This document shows positions 27,920 to 37,781 of a stretch of DNA of 64,000 nucleotides, piece by piece. Made by a program: the position numbers and the translations under genes. This DNA comes from Limnochordia bacterium (GTDB lineage: Bacteria; Bacillota; Limnochordia; Darwinibacteriales; DTU012). The notes beneath the pieces are model-generated. The model saw only the letters and a list, made by a program, of their open reading frames with translations, searched no databases and was not told the origin of the DNA. The stretch's first letter is position 1. Each line of letters starts with the position of its first letter. The stretch covers positions 22,847 through 86,846 of the forward strand of contig SKJB01000004.1 of NCBI GenBank assembly GCA_007116145.1, written 5' to 3'.

Positions 27920-28768
27920 GTGAAAGATTGTTGTCTAATTCTTGATGGATTTGCCTTGACATACCGAGCTTACTTTGGAGTGCCGAATACGATTCGTACA
28001 ACTCAAGGGAGGGCAATAAACGCAGTCCTAGGCTTTTATAATACGCTATCTTCTCTCATTAATCAGATCCACCCTAAATACTTAGTGGTGGCCTTTGATA
28101 ACCCGCAACCCACATTTCGCCATATCATGTATAAGGACTATAAAGCCAATCGACCACCCATGCCGGACGATTTACGGCACCAAATACCACTGATTCGTGA
28201 TGTATTAGCAGCATGCAATATTCCAATCCTAGAACTACCTGGCTACGAAGCAGATGATGTGGTAGGCACCCTAACACGCCTGTTACCCCCTAATACTGAT
28301 GCGTATGTTATTACAATGGATCGTGATGCTCTCCAGTTAGTAAATGATCACGTAAGTGTACTAGTTCCAAACAGTCGCGAAAATAAGATTTATACTCCCA
28401 AAATAGTCTTCTATGAATGGAACGTCACGCCCGTTCGAATTCCTGACCTAAAGGCTCTTATGGGAGACAGTAGCGATAATATTCCCGGAGTACCAAAAGT
28501 TGGAAAAAAAACAGCCGTTAAGTGGTTACACCAATACGGAACCTTAGAAAACATTCTCGCGGCAGCTGATGAATTAACTGGACGAGTCGGCGAGAGTTTG
28601 CGCGAGCACAAAAATCAAGCATTACTCTGCAAAGACTTAGCCACCATCCGACTAGATACTCCAATCATGTGGTGCTGGCAATCATTACATTTGACCAAAG
28701 ATTTTAGTCCCTTAAGAAAAACGTTAGCAGATATTGGTATTCGCGCACGTCTGCCCCGCACGAGTTAA
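27920..28768 (+). CDS. Stand-alone 5'-3' exonuclease (DNA polymerase I N-terminal domain type)
   Basis: LILDGFALTYRAYF; VVAFDNPQPTFRHIMYKDYKANRPPMPDDL; PGYEADDVVGTLTR; LMGDSSDNIPGVPKVGKKTA. GTG at 27920 has AAAGGAG upstream. Confidence 0.93.
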   Translation: MKDCCLILDGFALTYRAYFGVPNTIRTTQGRAINAVLGFYNTLSSLINQIHPKYLVVAFDNPQPTFRHIMYKDYKANRPPMPDDLRHQIPLIRDVLAACNIPILELPGYEADDVVGTLTRLLPPNTDAYVITMDRDALQLVNDHVSVLVPNSRENKIYTPKIVFYEWNVTPVRIPDLKALMGDSSDNIPGVPKVGKKTAVKWLHQYGTLENILAAADELTGRVGESLREHKNQALLCKDLATIRLDTPIMWCWQSLHLTKDFSPLRKTLADIGIRARLPRTS

Positions 28769-28782
28769 GGTAGGAGCTGTCT

Positions 28783-29700
28783 ATGGATAAACAACGAATT
28801 CTCTCGATCACTGCAATCATGACAACCACCCTCTTTTGGGGTCTGTCCTATAGTAGCACAAAAACAGTCCTTGCTGTATTAAGCCCAGCCCAAATTGGGT
28901 TTTTCCGTTTTCTCATAGCAGCCTTAATCTGGAATGTGATCTGTTACAAACCTACACCAATTCAACCCAAGCTTCGCAAACGAGTTATTATCGCTGGACT
29001 GGTTGGGATCCCCGTTTATTTCTTATTTGAGAATACTGGGTTAACTCTAACATCCGCGATTAATGGTTCACTGATCATCTCAACAATACCTGCCTTAAAT
29101 GGCTTGATTGGGTTTTGCTTGTTGAGAGAACGATTACCGAAACAACAGTTAGCCGGTGTTCTTTGCTCCATTCTTGGGGTCTTTGCGATCATACTTAGCC
29201 AAACCTCTGGTCTGAACGGTAATTTACTGGGAAACATATTAATGATCGGCGCTGCCTGTTCATGGGTTGTCTTTACACGTATCAACCAACCATTAGTACA
29301 GGAACTTTCCACGCCAATATTAATGAAGTGGCATAGCACTATTGGGGCACTCGCCTTTGCCCTAATTACCTTTCCTGAAGGTCGGTGGCAGGATATCTCA
29401 CCTGCTGATCTTACACTCAATGTTTGGATGCATCTATTGTTTCTTGGTATTTTTTGTTCAGCCATCGCTTATGTATTCTACTTGTTCGCCCAGCGAAATC
29501 TCGGAATTACAGCAACAACTACATTTCTAAACACAGTACCCGTATTTGGTGTACTAGGAGGTTATTTTTTACTTAACGAAAAGTTAACATTGCTTCAATT
29601 TCTCGGTGGACTTGTCGTAATTTTTGGAGTTTGGCTCGTTACAAAAGAAGCAAAAAAAAGAGAAATAGAAGTGCAAATAGCACCCTCTATTTCTCATTAG
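28783..29700 (+). CDS. EamA/DMT-family transporter
   Basis: Ten-TM pattern; two EamA repeats; PVFGVLGGYFLLNEKLTLLQFLGGLVVIFGVWL. Confidence 0.9.
   Translation: MDKQRILSITAIMTTTLFWGLSYSSTKTVLAVLSPAQIGFFRFLIAALIWNVICYKPTPIQPKLRKRVIIAGLVGIPVYFLFENTGLTLTSAINGSLIISTIPALNGLIGFCLLRERLPKQQLAGVLCSILGVFAIILSQTSGLNGNLLGNILMIGAACSWVVFTRINQPLVQELSTPILMKWHSTIGALAFALITFPEGRWQDISPADLTLNVWMHLLFLGIFCSAIAYVFYLFAQRNLGITATTTFLNTVPVFGVLGGYFLLNEKLTLLQFLGGLVVIFGVWLVTKEAKKREIEVQIAPSISH
29660..29695 (+). terminator. Terminator-like hairpin after the EamA gene
   Basis: gagaaatagaagtgc / gcaccctctatttctc. Confidence 0.6.
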
Positions 29701-29744
29701 CTTCTCATTTACAGCGTATTTCTGCGTCGAGTTAATTCACGAAT

Positions 29745-31649
29745 TTACGAATTTACAAAACTTTCCATTTCACTAAGCTGTTGTTCAAACACTTGCATTG
29801 CTGCTACAATGGGCTGAGAAGATGTCATATCCACACCTGCACGTTTGAGCAAGTTCAGTGGATAATCAGATCCACCACTAGAGAGGAAATCTAAATACCG
29901 TTTAACCGCTGGTTCTCCTTCTGTTAGGATCTGCTGAGCAAGAGCAACGGCTGCCGAGAAACCAGTAGCATACTTATAGACATAGAATGGACGATAAAAA
30001 TGTGGGATTCTTGCCCACTCCATCGCAATTTCCTCATCTACGACTACATCCGGTCCATAGTATTTCTGATTTAACTCGTAATAGGCCTTAGACAGACTCT
30101 CCGCTGTCATCGGAATACCTTGTCCTATTTTGTCATGGACAATCATTTCATATTCAGCAAACATGGTCTGACGAAAAACTGTACCACGAAACTGTTCGAG
30201 ATAGTGATTTAGTAAATACATTTTTTGTTTAGGATCCGTCGTCTTTTTCAGTAAGTCAGCCATTACCAATGCTTCATTCAGTGTAGACGCTACCTCTGCT
30301 ACAAAAATAGTGTATTGAGCATTCACAAATTCCTGATGCGTATCCGAGTAAAACGAATGCATAGCGTGACCCATTTCATGAGCTAGCGTAAACATGTTAT
30401 CAATATTGTCCTGATAATTCATTAGTACAAAAGGATGGACACCATACGCTCCCCAAGAATAAGCACCACTCGTCTTGCCTTTACTTTCAAACCAGTCAAT
30501 CCACCCCTCTTGAAATCCTACGGATAAGTCGTTTATGTAGTGCTCTCCTAACGGACGTAACCCTTCTTTGACCATTTCAACCGCTTGTGTGTACGGAATC
30601 TTCATATCTACATCCTTGACCATGGGCACATATATGTCATACATATGTAATTCATCAACCGCTAGCAACTGTTTGCGTAACTTCGTATAACGGTAAAATA
30701 GGGGTAGATGATCATGGACTGTCTGAATAAGATTATGATATACCTCTGGTTGCACATTATCTCCATCTAGGGCAGCCTCTAGTGACGAGTTATATTTGCG
30801 CGTTTTGGAGAAAAAGAGTGTCTTTTTAACGGATGCTGTGAAGGTCGTCGCCAAAGTGTTTTTCCATTGCCCATATGTTGAATACATACTATAAAATGCT
30901 GCTTGTCGCACTTTACGATTGGGGTTTTCCATAAAGTGGATATACCGACCATGCGTTAATTCTACCTCGTTTCCACTCTCATCCTGGATAGAAGGAAATC
31001 TTAAATCGGCATTATTAAACATCCGGAATATATTACCAGGTGCCTGCGCCAGTTCACTAGCACTTGCTAACAACTCCTCCTGCTCTGTGGGTAAGGTATG
31101 TGGTTTTGTGCGAATTATGTTCTCTAGATAGTGCTGATATAGATTTAAGCTTGGAGTATTCTTAACCCAATCCATGACCTCCGTTTCATCCAAACTAAGG
31201 ATTTCTGGTTCGACAAAGGCCGAAGCACTAGAGGCTGTAACACCAAGATTCATCGCACGATCAGCAAACCCCTGAAACTTATCGTCTGCATTATCCTGGT
31301 CTTTACCCATCAAGGCATAGGCAATGATTTGATCAAGTAAACCCCCGATTTGATCCTGCAACCGTAAGCACTCTAAAAGCTGCTTCGCTGTTTTTAGTGT
31401 ACCTCTGAAGTTTTGAAGGCAAGCTAATCGATCCTTTGTCTGCGCGACATCATCTTCCCACGCTTGATCACTACTATAAATATCTTGTAATTTCCACTTA
31501 TGTTCTTCCTGAATTTCACTGCGTGCTTGTAATTTACGGGTTTCCAACTTTATCCGTCCTCTCATATAATCTGCTACTATCGTATATAGCCCTTTGTTTA
31601 TCTGTCTACTCTCTTCTGCGATCAGAGCTCTTACTGACAGATGCAACAA
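29745..31649 (-). CDS. pepF: Oligoendopeptidase F (M3 family)
   Basis: FTLAHEMGHAMHSF zinc motif; M3B-type architecture. True start probably inside the ORF (MRGRIKLE...). Confidence 0.93.
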   Translation of the reverse strand: MLHLSVRALIAEESRQINKGLYTIVADYMRGRIKLETRKLQARSEIQEEHKWKLQDIYSSDQAWEDDVAQTKDRLACLQNFRGTLKTAKQLLECLRLQDQIGGLLDQIIAYALMGKDQDNADDKFQGFADRAMNLGVTASSASAFVEPEILSLDETEVMDWVKNTPSLNLYQHYLENIIRTKPHTLPTEQEELLASASELAQAPGNIFRMFNNADLRFPSIQDESGNEVELTHGRYIHFMENPNRKVRQAAFYSMYSTYGQWKNTLATTFTASVKKTLFFSKTRKYNSSLEAALDGDNVQPEVYHNLIQTVHDHLPLFYRYTKLRKQLLAVDELHMYDIYVPMVKDVDMKIPYTQAVEMVKEGLRPLGEHYINDLSVGFQEGWIDWFESKGKTSGAYSWGAYGVHPFVLMNYQDNIDNMFTLAHEMGHAMHSFYSDTHQEFVNAQYTIFVAEVASTLNEALVMADLLKKTTDPKQKMYLLNHYLEQFRGTVFRQTMFAEYEMIVHDKIGQGIPMTAESLSKAYYELNQKYYGPDVVVDEEIAMEWARIPHFYRPFYVYKYATGFSAAVALAQQILTEGEPAVKRYLDFLSSGGSDYPLNLLKRAGVDMTSSQPIVAAMQVFEQQLSEMESFVNS

Positions 31650-32103
31650 TCACGATGATCATCGCAGGCCAAAAAAGAATAAACAAGATAGAAGCAGCCG
31701 AATACACAAATTGACCGCTGCTCTCACCGCTGCTCATAAATAGTTCTAGATAAGGGAGCGAGAAGAACATTCCAAAGAAGATCAGCATCTTGCCAAATTG
31801 CACATCATTTTTATCGATGTTCGCCCGTGTTTTCCGTAAACCATAGCCAATGATCAATAGTGGCCAGATATTAAAGAGCACATCGAAAGCACTCATATCG
31901 ATGATCGTAAGCTGGTTCAACAACCAGATAACAGCAGTATAGACCACAATCCCTACCAGCCACTTTGCTGCACGGATTAGCGATGCCTTCCAATTGAAGG
32001 TAATGGATTCTCGTGCTAAGATGTGGATAAAAAGATAGTGAAACACAAACAGTATACCAAGAAACAAACAGATAAAAAAGAGATAGATCATACTTGGATG
32101 CAT
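31606..32103 (-). CDS. Small multi-TM hypothetical membrane protein
   Basis: Five or so hydrophobic segments; GGAGGG before ATG. Confidence 0.6.
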   Translation of the reverse strand: MHPSMIYLFFICLFLGILFVFHYLFIHILARESITFNWKASLIRAAKWLVGIVVYTAVIWLLNQLTIIDMSAFDVLFNIWPLLIIGYGLRKTRANIDKNDVQFGKMLIFFGMFFSLPYLELFMSSGESSGQFVYSAASILFILFWPAMIIVIVASVSKSSDRRRE

Positions 32104-32233
32104 TAAAACCCTCCTATGGTTGGTTTAACACCTCTATTATACACCATTAATCGCAAATTAGCACCATTCGTTTCACTTAAATCAAGCCAGTAACGCAGAC
32201 AAAGTTAAATCATTATTAACTTGAAAAAAAAGA

Positions 32234-32263
32234 TTGACACGGAGCCCTGTTATCCTGTATCTT
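32234..32263 (+). promoter_or_regulatory. Sigma-A-like promoter for the speH transcript
   Basis: TTGACA, 18 bp spacer, TATCTT. Confidence 0.5.
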
Positions 32264-32341
32264 AGTATTTGAGACTAGTTTATTCTAACAGAGATTTACA
32301 ACTTCAAGGAATAGAAATTCCAAACGTAGGAGGTGACGGGA

Positions 32342-32449
32342 ATGGATAGTGGCTCAGAACGAACGCCGCTGGGTAATCAAAGATTCACAGACAAAAAACA
32401 AAAACAAGCGGAGAGACCATTCTCATCATCGTATTTGAGGTGGTTTTAA
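32342..32449 (+). CDS. Candidate 35-codon leader ORF upstream of speH
   Basis: MDSGSERTPLGNQRFTDKKQKQAERPFSSSYLRWF; strong SD GGAGGTGACGGGA before ATG; ends 21 nt before speH. Confidence 0.5.
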   Translation: MDSGSERTPLGNQRFTDKKQKQAERPFSSSYLRWF

Positions 32450-32470
32450 CCCCTATGGGAGGAATTATAA

Positions 32471-32911
32471 TTGGCAAACAATATCAAAGAAAGTTTTTTC
32501 GTCGATACCACAGAAACAAATTCGGCTTACTCTACTTTTGGTAGACACATGGTCGTAGATTTTTGGGGTGTTGATTATGCACGTTTAAACAATAAGTTGT
32601 GGTTACAACAACAACTTATGGAAGCAGCCACGCGCTGTGGTGCTTCGGTTTTATCTGTACAATCCCAGCAATTCCAACCGCAAGGAGTTACAGTCTTAGT
32701 TATGTTGTCTGAAAGTCACATTTCTATCCATACCTATCCCGAAAAGGAATTTGCAGCTGTTGATTGTTTTACATGTGGCGAATCTGTCGATCCTCAAGTA
32801 GCCCTTGCTTATTTAGTCGAGGTTATGAAGCCAAAAAGCGTTATGGGACGAAAACTTATCCGCGGACTCGGAGACTTCGGCGTAGAGGATGTTAGTGAGT
32901 ATGAAAACTAA
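32471..32911 (+). CDS. speH: S-adenosylmethionine decarboxylase proenzyme
   Basis: SESHISIHTYPEKEFAAVDCFTCG processing/active-site region; TTG start after GGGAGG. Confidence 0.93.
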   Translation: MANNIKESFFVDTTETNSAYSTFGRHMVVDFWGVDYARLNNKLWLQQQLMEAATRCGASVLSVQSQQFQPQGVTVLVMLSESHISIHTYPEKEFAAVDCFTCGESVDPQVALAYLVEVMKPKSVMGRKLIRGLGDFGVEDVSEYEN

Positions 32912-33021
32912 CACGTTGGTCTAATGCTTCTAAGGTACCTATTACCTTCGAAGCTTTTTTTATACACAGGAAACACCTATCTTTTGTAGAAGTAAGTGTT
33001 AAAGTTGCTAGGCAAAGGTGG

Positions 33022-35163
33022 ATGGTTATGAGTACTCCAAGCGTTTTTGCACTGGATATTGGCACACGTAAGATTGCAGGGTTAATCCTGGAAAAACAGC
33101 AGGACAGTTTTTTTATTCAAGAAGCAGTAATTAGAGAACAATTACCTGGGGCTATGCACGATGGACAAATTCATGATATTGGCCGCGTAGCGCAGACTAT
33201 TATTCAAGTAAAAGATGAGCTATCAGAAAAGATTGGCCTACCGTTACACAGTGCAGCCGTTGCTGCAGCGGGTCGATCTCTTCTCACGTGTCATGGGCAA
33301 GCTCGGCAGGCACTGTCCATGAATCAAGAAATAACCCCAGTCCAAGAAAAAACATTAGAACTATCTAGCGTTCAGAATGCATTACATAAAGTACCAACGA
33401 ACAACACTAAAAAGAATTCTGTTAATAGCTACTTATGTGTTGGATACACAGTGATTAAGAGTTTGTTAGATGATCAACCCATTGCCAAGCTCGCGGGACA
33501 TCGGGGACAATGGGCGTCGGTTGAGGTTATTGCTACCTTCCTGCCTAAGGTGGTAGTGAATTCACTAGCCACGGCACTAAAACAGGCAAAACTAGAAATG
33601 CAATCACTAACCTTAGAGCCGATAGCTGCCATTCACACTGTGGTACCGGATACCATGCGGATGCTAAACCTAGCCTTAGTAGACATTGGTGCTGGGACTT
33701 CAGATATAGCAATTACTCGCGATGGCACGATTAAGGCCTATGGCATGGTGCCAGAAGCAGGGGATGAGATAACAACTGCCATTGCAGACCATTATCTTCT
33801 AGATTTTATGACTGCAGAGAAAATGAAGCGTGCATTAACAACAGGTTTACCACTTGTCTGTCAAGATGCATTAACCAACCCGTTAGAACTCACCCAAGAT
33901 GAACTCTCTACCATCATTGAACCCTTTGTTTCCGACTTAGCATTAAAAATTTGTAGCGAGATTCTAACTCTAAACGAAGACATCCCAAAGGGAGTCATCC
34001 TAATTGGGGGTGGTAGCTTAACACCAGGTATCGCCCAAGAAATAGCCAATCACTTAGAGCTACCAAAACACTTAGTGCGCATCCGTGAACGGCAAGCATT
34101 GACAAATGTTCTTGGAAATATGGAATTAGTCGGACCTGGCGTGATTACACCGATAGGTATTGGTTGTAATCACTTAGATGGACTCTCTATGGAAATGCAA
34201 AAAATTACTATTAATGATACGAGTTACCCCTTTCTCAAGCTTCCGCAGGCCAAAATCGGCGATGCATTATTTCATTCGGGTTACACGATTAGAGACTTAT
34301 TCAGCAAGCCAGGAGAAGCTCTCATCGTAACCTACAATAATCAGAAAATAACCATTCCCGGTAGTCTCGGCGACACAGCAAAGATCCTCAAGAATCAAAA
34401 ACCAGCTTCTTTAGATACACCAGTAGATAATGGCGATGATATTCGACTTGACTCACCCAGAGCCGGAAAAAACGGGTCGGCCTTTCTGAGAGAAATTCTA
34501 CCCAAAACGCAATCAGGGATGAATGTGCGAATCAACGGAAACAACTATGCATTATCAAGCAAAGTATTGGTTAACGGACACAAAAAAAACCTAGACTATG
34601 CCTTATGCGATGGTGATCATGTTACAACGCAGATTTTAGAGACCATTCAAGATGCTCTAGAAGCTACCAATACTTACACGCCATATACTCTTGATTACTA
34701 TCTAAACAATCAAAAACGCTCTGTTATGCTAGAATACACACTGAAAGCCAACAATGCCATTGCTTCCTTCGATGATAGACTAGTGGATAATATGGATATT
34801 GAATATAAAGTATATCCGACAACGATTAGTGATGTAACCAATTACCAAACGGAGCAAACAATTAGAGTGTATATTAATGATCAGGAGGTTATCTTGACTC
34901 CAACGCATGATCAAACGAAACCAATATGTAATGGCGAACACGTCTCCATGCATCATGAGATTAACTCTAACGATCGCATTGAATACCATTATGAACCCCA
35001 CAGCGGCTTTATTCTAAGTGATATTTTCCGAGTATATGAGCCATCAATTTCAGAAAAACATCGAAATATCCAGATAACGATCAACGATAAACCAGTAGGT
35101 TATACAGATTGTCTGGTAGATGGAGATAAAATCCAGTTTATAACAAGAGACAAAGCACGTTAA
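33022..35163 (+). CDS. FtsA/PilM-like ASKHA ATPase with a long C-terminal extension of beta-grasp-like repeats
   Basis: ALDIGTRKIAGLILE; SHS2-type insertion; LALVDIGAGTSDIAITRDGTIKAYGMVPEAGDEITTAI; VILIGGGSLTPGI. About 320 residue C-terminal region with repeated ...(D/N)G(D/E)xV/I motifs. Confidence 0.8.
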   Translation: MVMSTPSVFALDIGTRKIAGLILEKQQDSFFIQEAVIREQLPGAMHDGQIHDIGRVAQTIIQVKDELSEKIGLPLHSAAVAAAGRSLLTCHGQARQALSMNQEITPVQEKTLELSSVQNALHKVPTNNTKKNSVNSYLCVGYTVIKSLLDDQPIAKLAGHRGQWASVEVIATFLPKVVVNSLATALKQAKLEMQSLTLEPIAAIHTVVPDTMRMLNLALVDIGAGTSDIAITRDGTIKAYGMVPEAGDEITTAIADHYLLDFMTAEKMKRALTTGLPLVCQDALTNPLELTQDELSTIIEPFVSDLALKICSEILTLNEDIPKGVILIGGGSLTPGIAQEIANHLELPKHLVRIRERQALTNVLGNMELVGPGVITPIGIGCNHLDGLSMEMQKITINDTSYPFLKLPQAKIGDALFHSGYTIRDLFSKPGEALIVTYNNQKITIPGSLGDTAKILKNQKPASLDTPVDNGDDIRLDSPRAGKNGSAFLREILPKTQSGMNVRINGNNYALSSKVLVNGHKKNLDYALCDGDHVTTQILETIQDALEATNTYTPYTLDYYLNNQKRSVMLEYTLKANNAIASFDDRLVDNMDIEYKVYPTTISDVTNYQTEQTIRVYINDQEVILTPTHDQTKPICNGEHVSMHHEINSNDRIEYHYEPHSGFILSDIFRVYEPSISEKHRNIQITINDKPVGYTDCLVDGDKIQFITRDKAR

Positions 35164-35203
35164 TAAACAAGAGGAGGCCTGAGCCTCCTCTTGTTTATTA
35201 ACG
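35158..35203. terminator. Bidirectional terminator with 21-bp perfect arms containing both convergent stop codons
   Basis: cgttaataaacaagaggaggc CTGA gcctcctcttgtttattaacg. Confidence 0.9.
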
Positions 35204-35806
35204 TAACCAGCGTTTTTTACTTAAATTCAACCCAAAACGCAATAACCCATTGTATTTGTCTTTGCTAATTAGTTTTAAACTGTGAAGAAAGGTCAAATCT
35301 CGTAGTAACCCCGAAACACGTGGTTCTCCTTCAGGCACTAGTAGATCCATATCGATTAATCGCTTCATGATAGAATGATAACGTTCTGGTAAAGACTCCA
35401 TCAAATAGAGCTCGTTGAAATCTGCAATAGCAGCTAGCTCTTCAGCTATCTCCGTACGCCGCTCACTCTCATATAGGGCTGCTATTTCCTTAAATTGCCA
35501 AACGTTTGCCCCAATTGCCGAAGCTAGATCAACCATGGCTACCTCGCTTCGAATAAACTTACAACAATCGCGCAGAGCCATAGCGGGGTGAGCTAAGTAA
35601 TAACTGACTAAACTATCTACTTTCACTTCATTATCTGCAGAACACTCTGCTTCACTCATAATTTCAAACCAATTTAGTTTTCTAAATCTCTTTAATTGGG
35701 CTACTCCTTCAATCTCTGTTGCATCCTTATTATGGCATACTTCCTTATTCACTTTTGACTTGTTGTTGTTCTTCGCATTTTCCCTATTAGAATCTGATAA
35801 ATTCAA
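35198..35806 (-). CDS. Hypothetical protein
   Basis: ORF with TTG start after AAGGGAGG (MNLSDSNRENAKNNN...); no family recognised. Confidence 0.5.
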   Translation of the reverse strand: MNLSDSNRENAKNNNKSKVNKEVCHNKDATEIEGVAQLKRFRKLNWFEIMSEAECSADNEVKVDSLVSYYLAHPAMALRDCCKFIRSEVAMVDLASAIGANVWQFKEIAALYESERRTEIAEELAAIADFNELYLMESLPERYHSIMKRLIDMDLLVPEGEPRVSGLLRDLTFLHSLKLISKDKYNGLLRFGLNLSKKRWLR

Positions 35807-35927
35807 TATTTTGGCCTCCCTTACTACCAACCCCTGGACATGAAGGACAAGGACCCAAAATAGATTCACTAAGATATTCTACACGTTGCCACAAATTCCT
35901 GCAAATTTATTAAAAAAAACAATAAAT

Positions 35928-37190
35928 TTAGCGAAGAGTAGAATAACGAAAATCACCAATAACCAACTGTAAGTCCGTTTTCAATTGCTTATATCGGCTA
36001 TCAAGACTGCTAATTGAAACACCATACTTTTGCTGCAAAGCTCCTTTAACAATTGGATGTGCATTGATTTCTTGCATCGCATAATCAACAGCTGCCGCCC
36101 AAACTCCTGGTTTGCGGTAATTCGGCCGATGCGCAGAGCAAAAGTCGTACCAAAGTTGAATAGATTTATACATTTGTTCCCGGCGCTCTGCCTCAAAGTT
36201 AATCACTAACAAGAGCGCAACTTCATAATCGATAACCCGAGGCCATTGGAATGTTTCAACATAATCCAAATAAGTCTGGTAATCATCCTGCCTTTCAGGA
36301 TCATCTGAGCTCTCTTCAAGAAAGTCCAGACAATCGGCAAATGAATATAAAAATTGCTGTCTTCCTTTATCCATAACCTCGATTTCTTCTGTTGAAAGAA
36401 GCAACTCATCTTCGTCTACGATAATATCACCAGTTCCAGATGAGGTCTGGTAACGAAAAGTAATCGGGCCACGCAAATTTACAACCTGATCATCTACAAG
36501 GGCGAACTCACGTCCACGAAGAAGACGACGGAGAACCTTACGGTAACTAAGAACCTCAAAGATAAGCACGTTTTTACTGATTAAATCGACAACCTCATCC
36601 ATCCACGATACGAATAGATAGCCATATTCGCGACAAAAATTACTAAAATGTCCTTGATAATGACTAAAAGCATACTCAATTCGTTTCTGCAAATAGCTAT
36701 ACGCTTCCTGTGATACGGCTACTATCGATGGGGTAGGTATGCGTCTAACACTATCAAACATTACAAAGCGCCCCAAGAAAATATCACCTACCTGCAAGGA
36801 GTCACTCCAACAAATAGAGCGAAACCGCTCGCCAGTGATAAGATTCATTACCTCCGCATGGTCTGGGTTCACCTGAACAACTTGGTAGGGACTTAGATGA
36901 CTTTGCCTCCAATTTCGTAATATCGCTTGATCGTTCTTCGTTAGAGTCTGTGGAATCTGATCAAGAAAATAATCATAGACTCGCATATCAGCTGAGTGTT
37001 GACCCTGAATGTGATAATCCCAGATAAACCATTCGTAGAACATCTGTAACTCCATTTGATCAAGAGCGTTAGATTCGGATATAGGATGGCCTAGATATTG
37101 TTCTAAGGCATCAGTCGATAACTCCATCCAACGCTCTTGTGTAAAGAAGGCCGTAACTTCTGCCCACAAACGATAATATTCTTTCCACAT
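35928..37190 (-). CDS. Hypothetical protein, 420 aa
   Basis: Long ORF with SD; no family recognised. Confidence 0.6.
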   Translation of the reverse strand: MWKEYYRLWAEVTAFFTQERWMELSTDALEQYLGHPISESNALDQMELQMFYEWFIWDYHIQGQHSADMRVYDYFLDQIPQTLTKNDQAILRNWRQSHLSPYQVVQVNPDHAEVMNLITGERFRSICWSDSLQVGDIFLGRFVMFDSVRRIPTPSIVAVSQEAYSYLQKRIEYAFSHYQGHFSNFCREYGYLFVSWMDEVVDLISKNVLIFEVLSYRKVLRRLLRGREFALVDDQVVNLRGPITFRYQTSSGTGDIIVDEDELLLSTEEIEVMDKGRQQFLYSFADCLDFLEESSDDPERQDDYQTYLDYVETFQWPRVIDYEVALLLVINFEAERREQMYKSIQLWYDFCSAHRPNYRKPGVWAAAVDYAMQEINAHPIVKGALQQKYGVSISSLDSRYKQLKTDLQLVIGDFRYSTLR

Positions 37191-37258
37191 AAAATTGACC
37201 TCCTTTGCAAGAATGCTTGATCTTAATTCGCACTCTCACTAGGAAATACCTGCTAAAT

Positions 37259-37720
37259 TTAGTCTAAAATTCTACCATCGTGATCAATTATGGTAAAACT
37301 CTCTTTCACAGATTGACGTGGCACACGAATGAAATCATACGGATACGTCATAACCATAATAACAAAATCATCATCACCCGGGCTTTGCTGCCTAACAGTA
37401 ATGAGTAAACCCGATTCATCCTGGATAACCTGATCAATAATAATCTGATATCCACCCGTCGGTTGCCACCCAAGAGTAACGAAAATTGGAATCTCTTGGG
37501 AGAAATCCACTTCTGATAGATTTTCGTCTATTCCATGCGCTAACTCATCAATAGAGGCAAGCCACTCTTCTTGGGTAAAGCCGACAATACCAGTAACATC
37601 ACTCGTTTCCTTCGTCCACTGCCAATCCTCCGTAGATCCTGCGCTTTGATACAACACAGTTGACGACTTATTACCAAATAGCAACATGAGTATCACTCCA
37701 AGGACAACTACGCGTTGCAT
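37259..37720 (-). CDS. Exported PrcB-like domain protein
   Basis: N-terminal signal-like MQRVVVLGVILMLLFG; PTGGYQIIIDQVIQDESGLLITVRQQSPGDDDFVIMVMTYPYDFIRVPR resembles the PrcB C-terminal domain. Confidence 0.6.
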   Translation of the reverse strand: MQRVVVLGVILMLLFGNKSSTVLYQSAGSTEDWQWTKETSDVTGIVGFTQEEWLASIDELAHGIDENLSEVDFSQEIPIFVTLGWQPTGGYQIIIDQVIQDESGLLITVRQQSPGDDDFVIMVMTYPYDFIRVPRQSVKESFTIIDHDGRILD

Positions 37721-37781
37721 AAACAACCTCCTATCTATTACTAGTATATCAGAGTAATTACGATAACACAAAGATCGGCAG

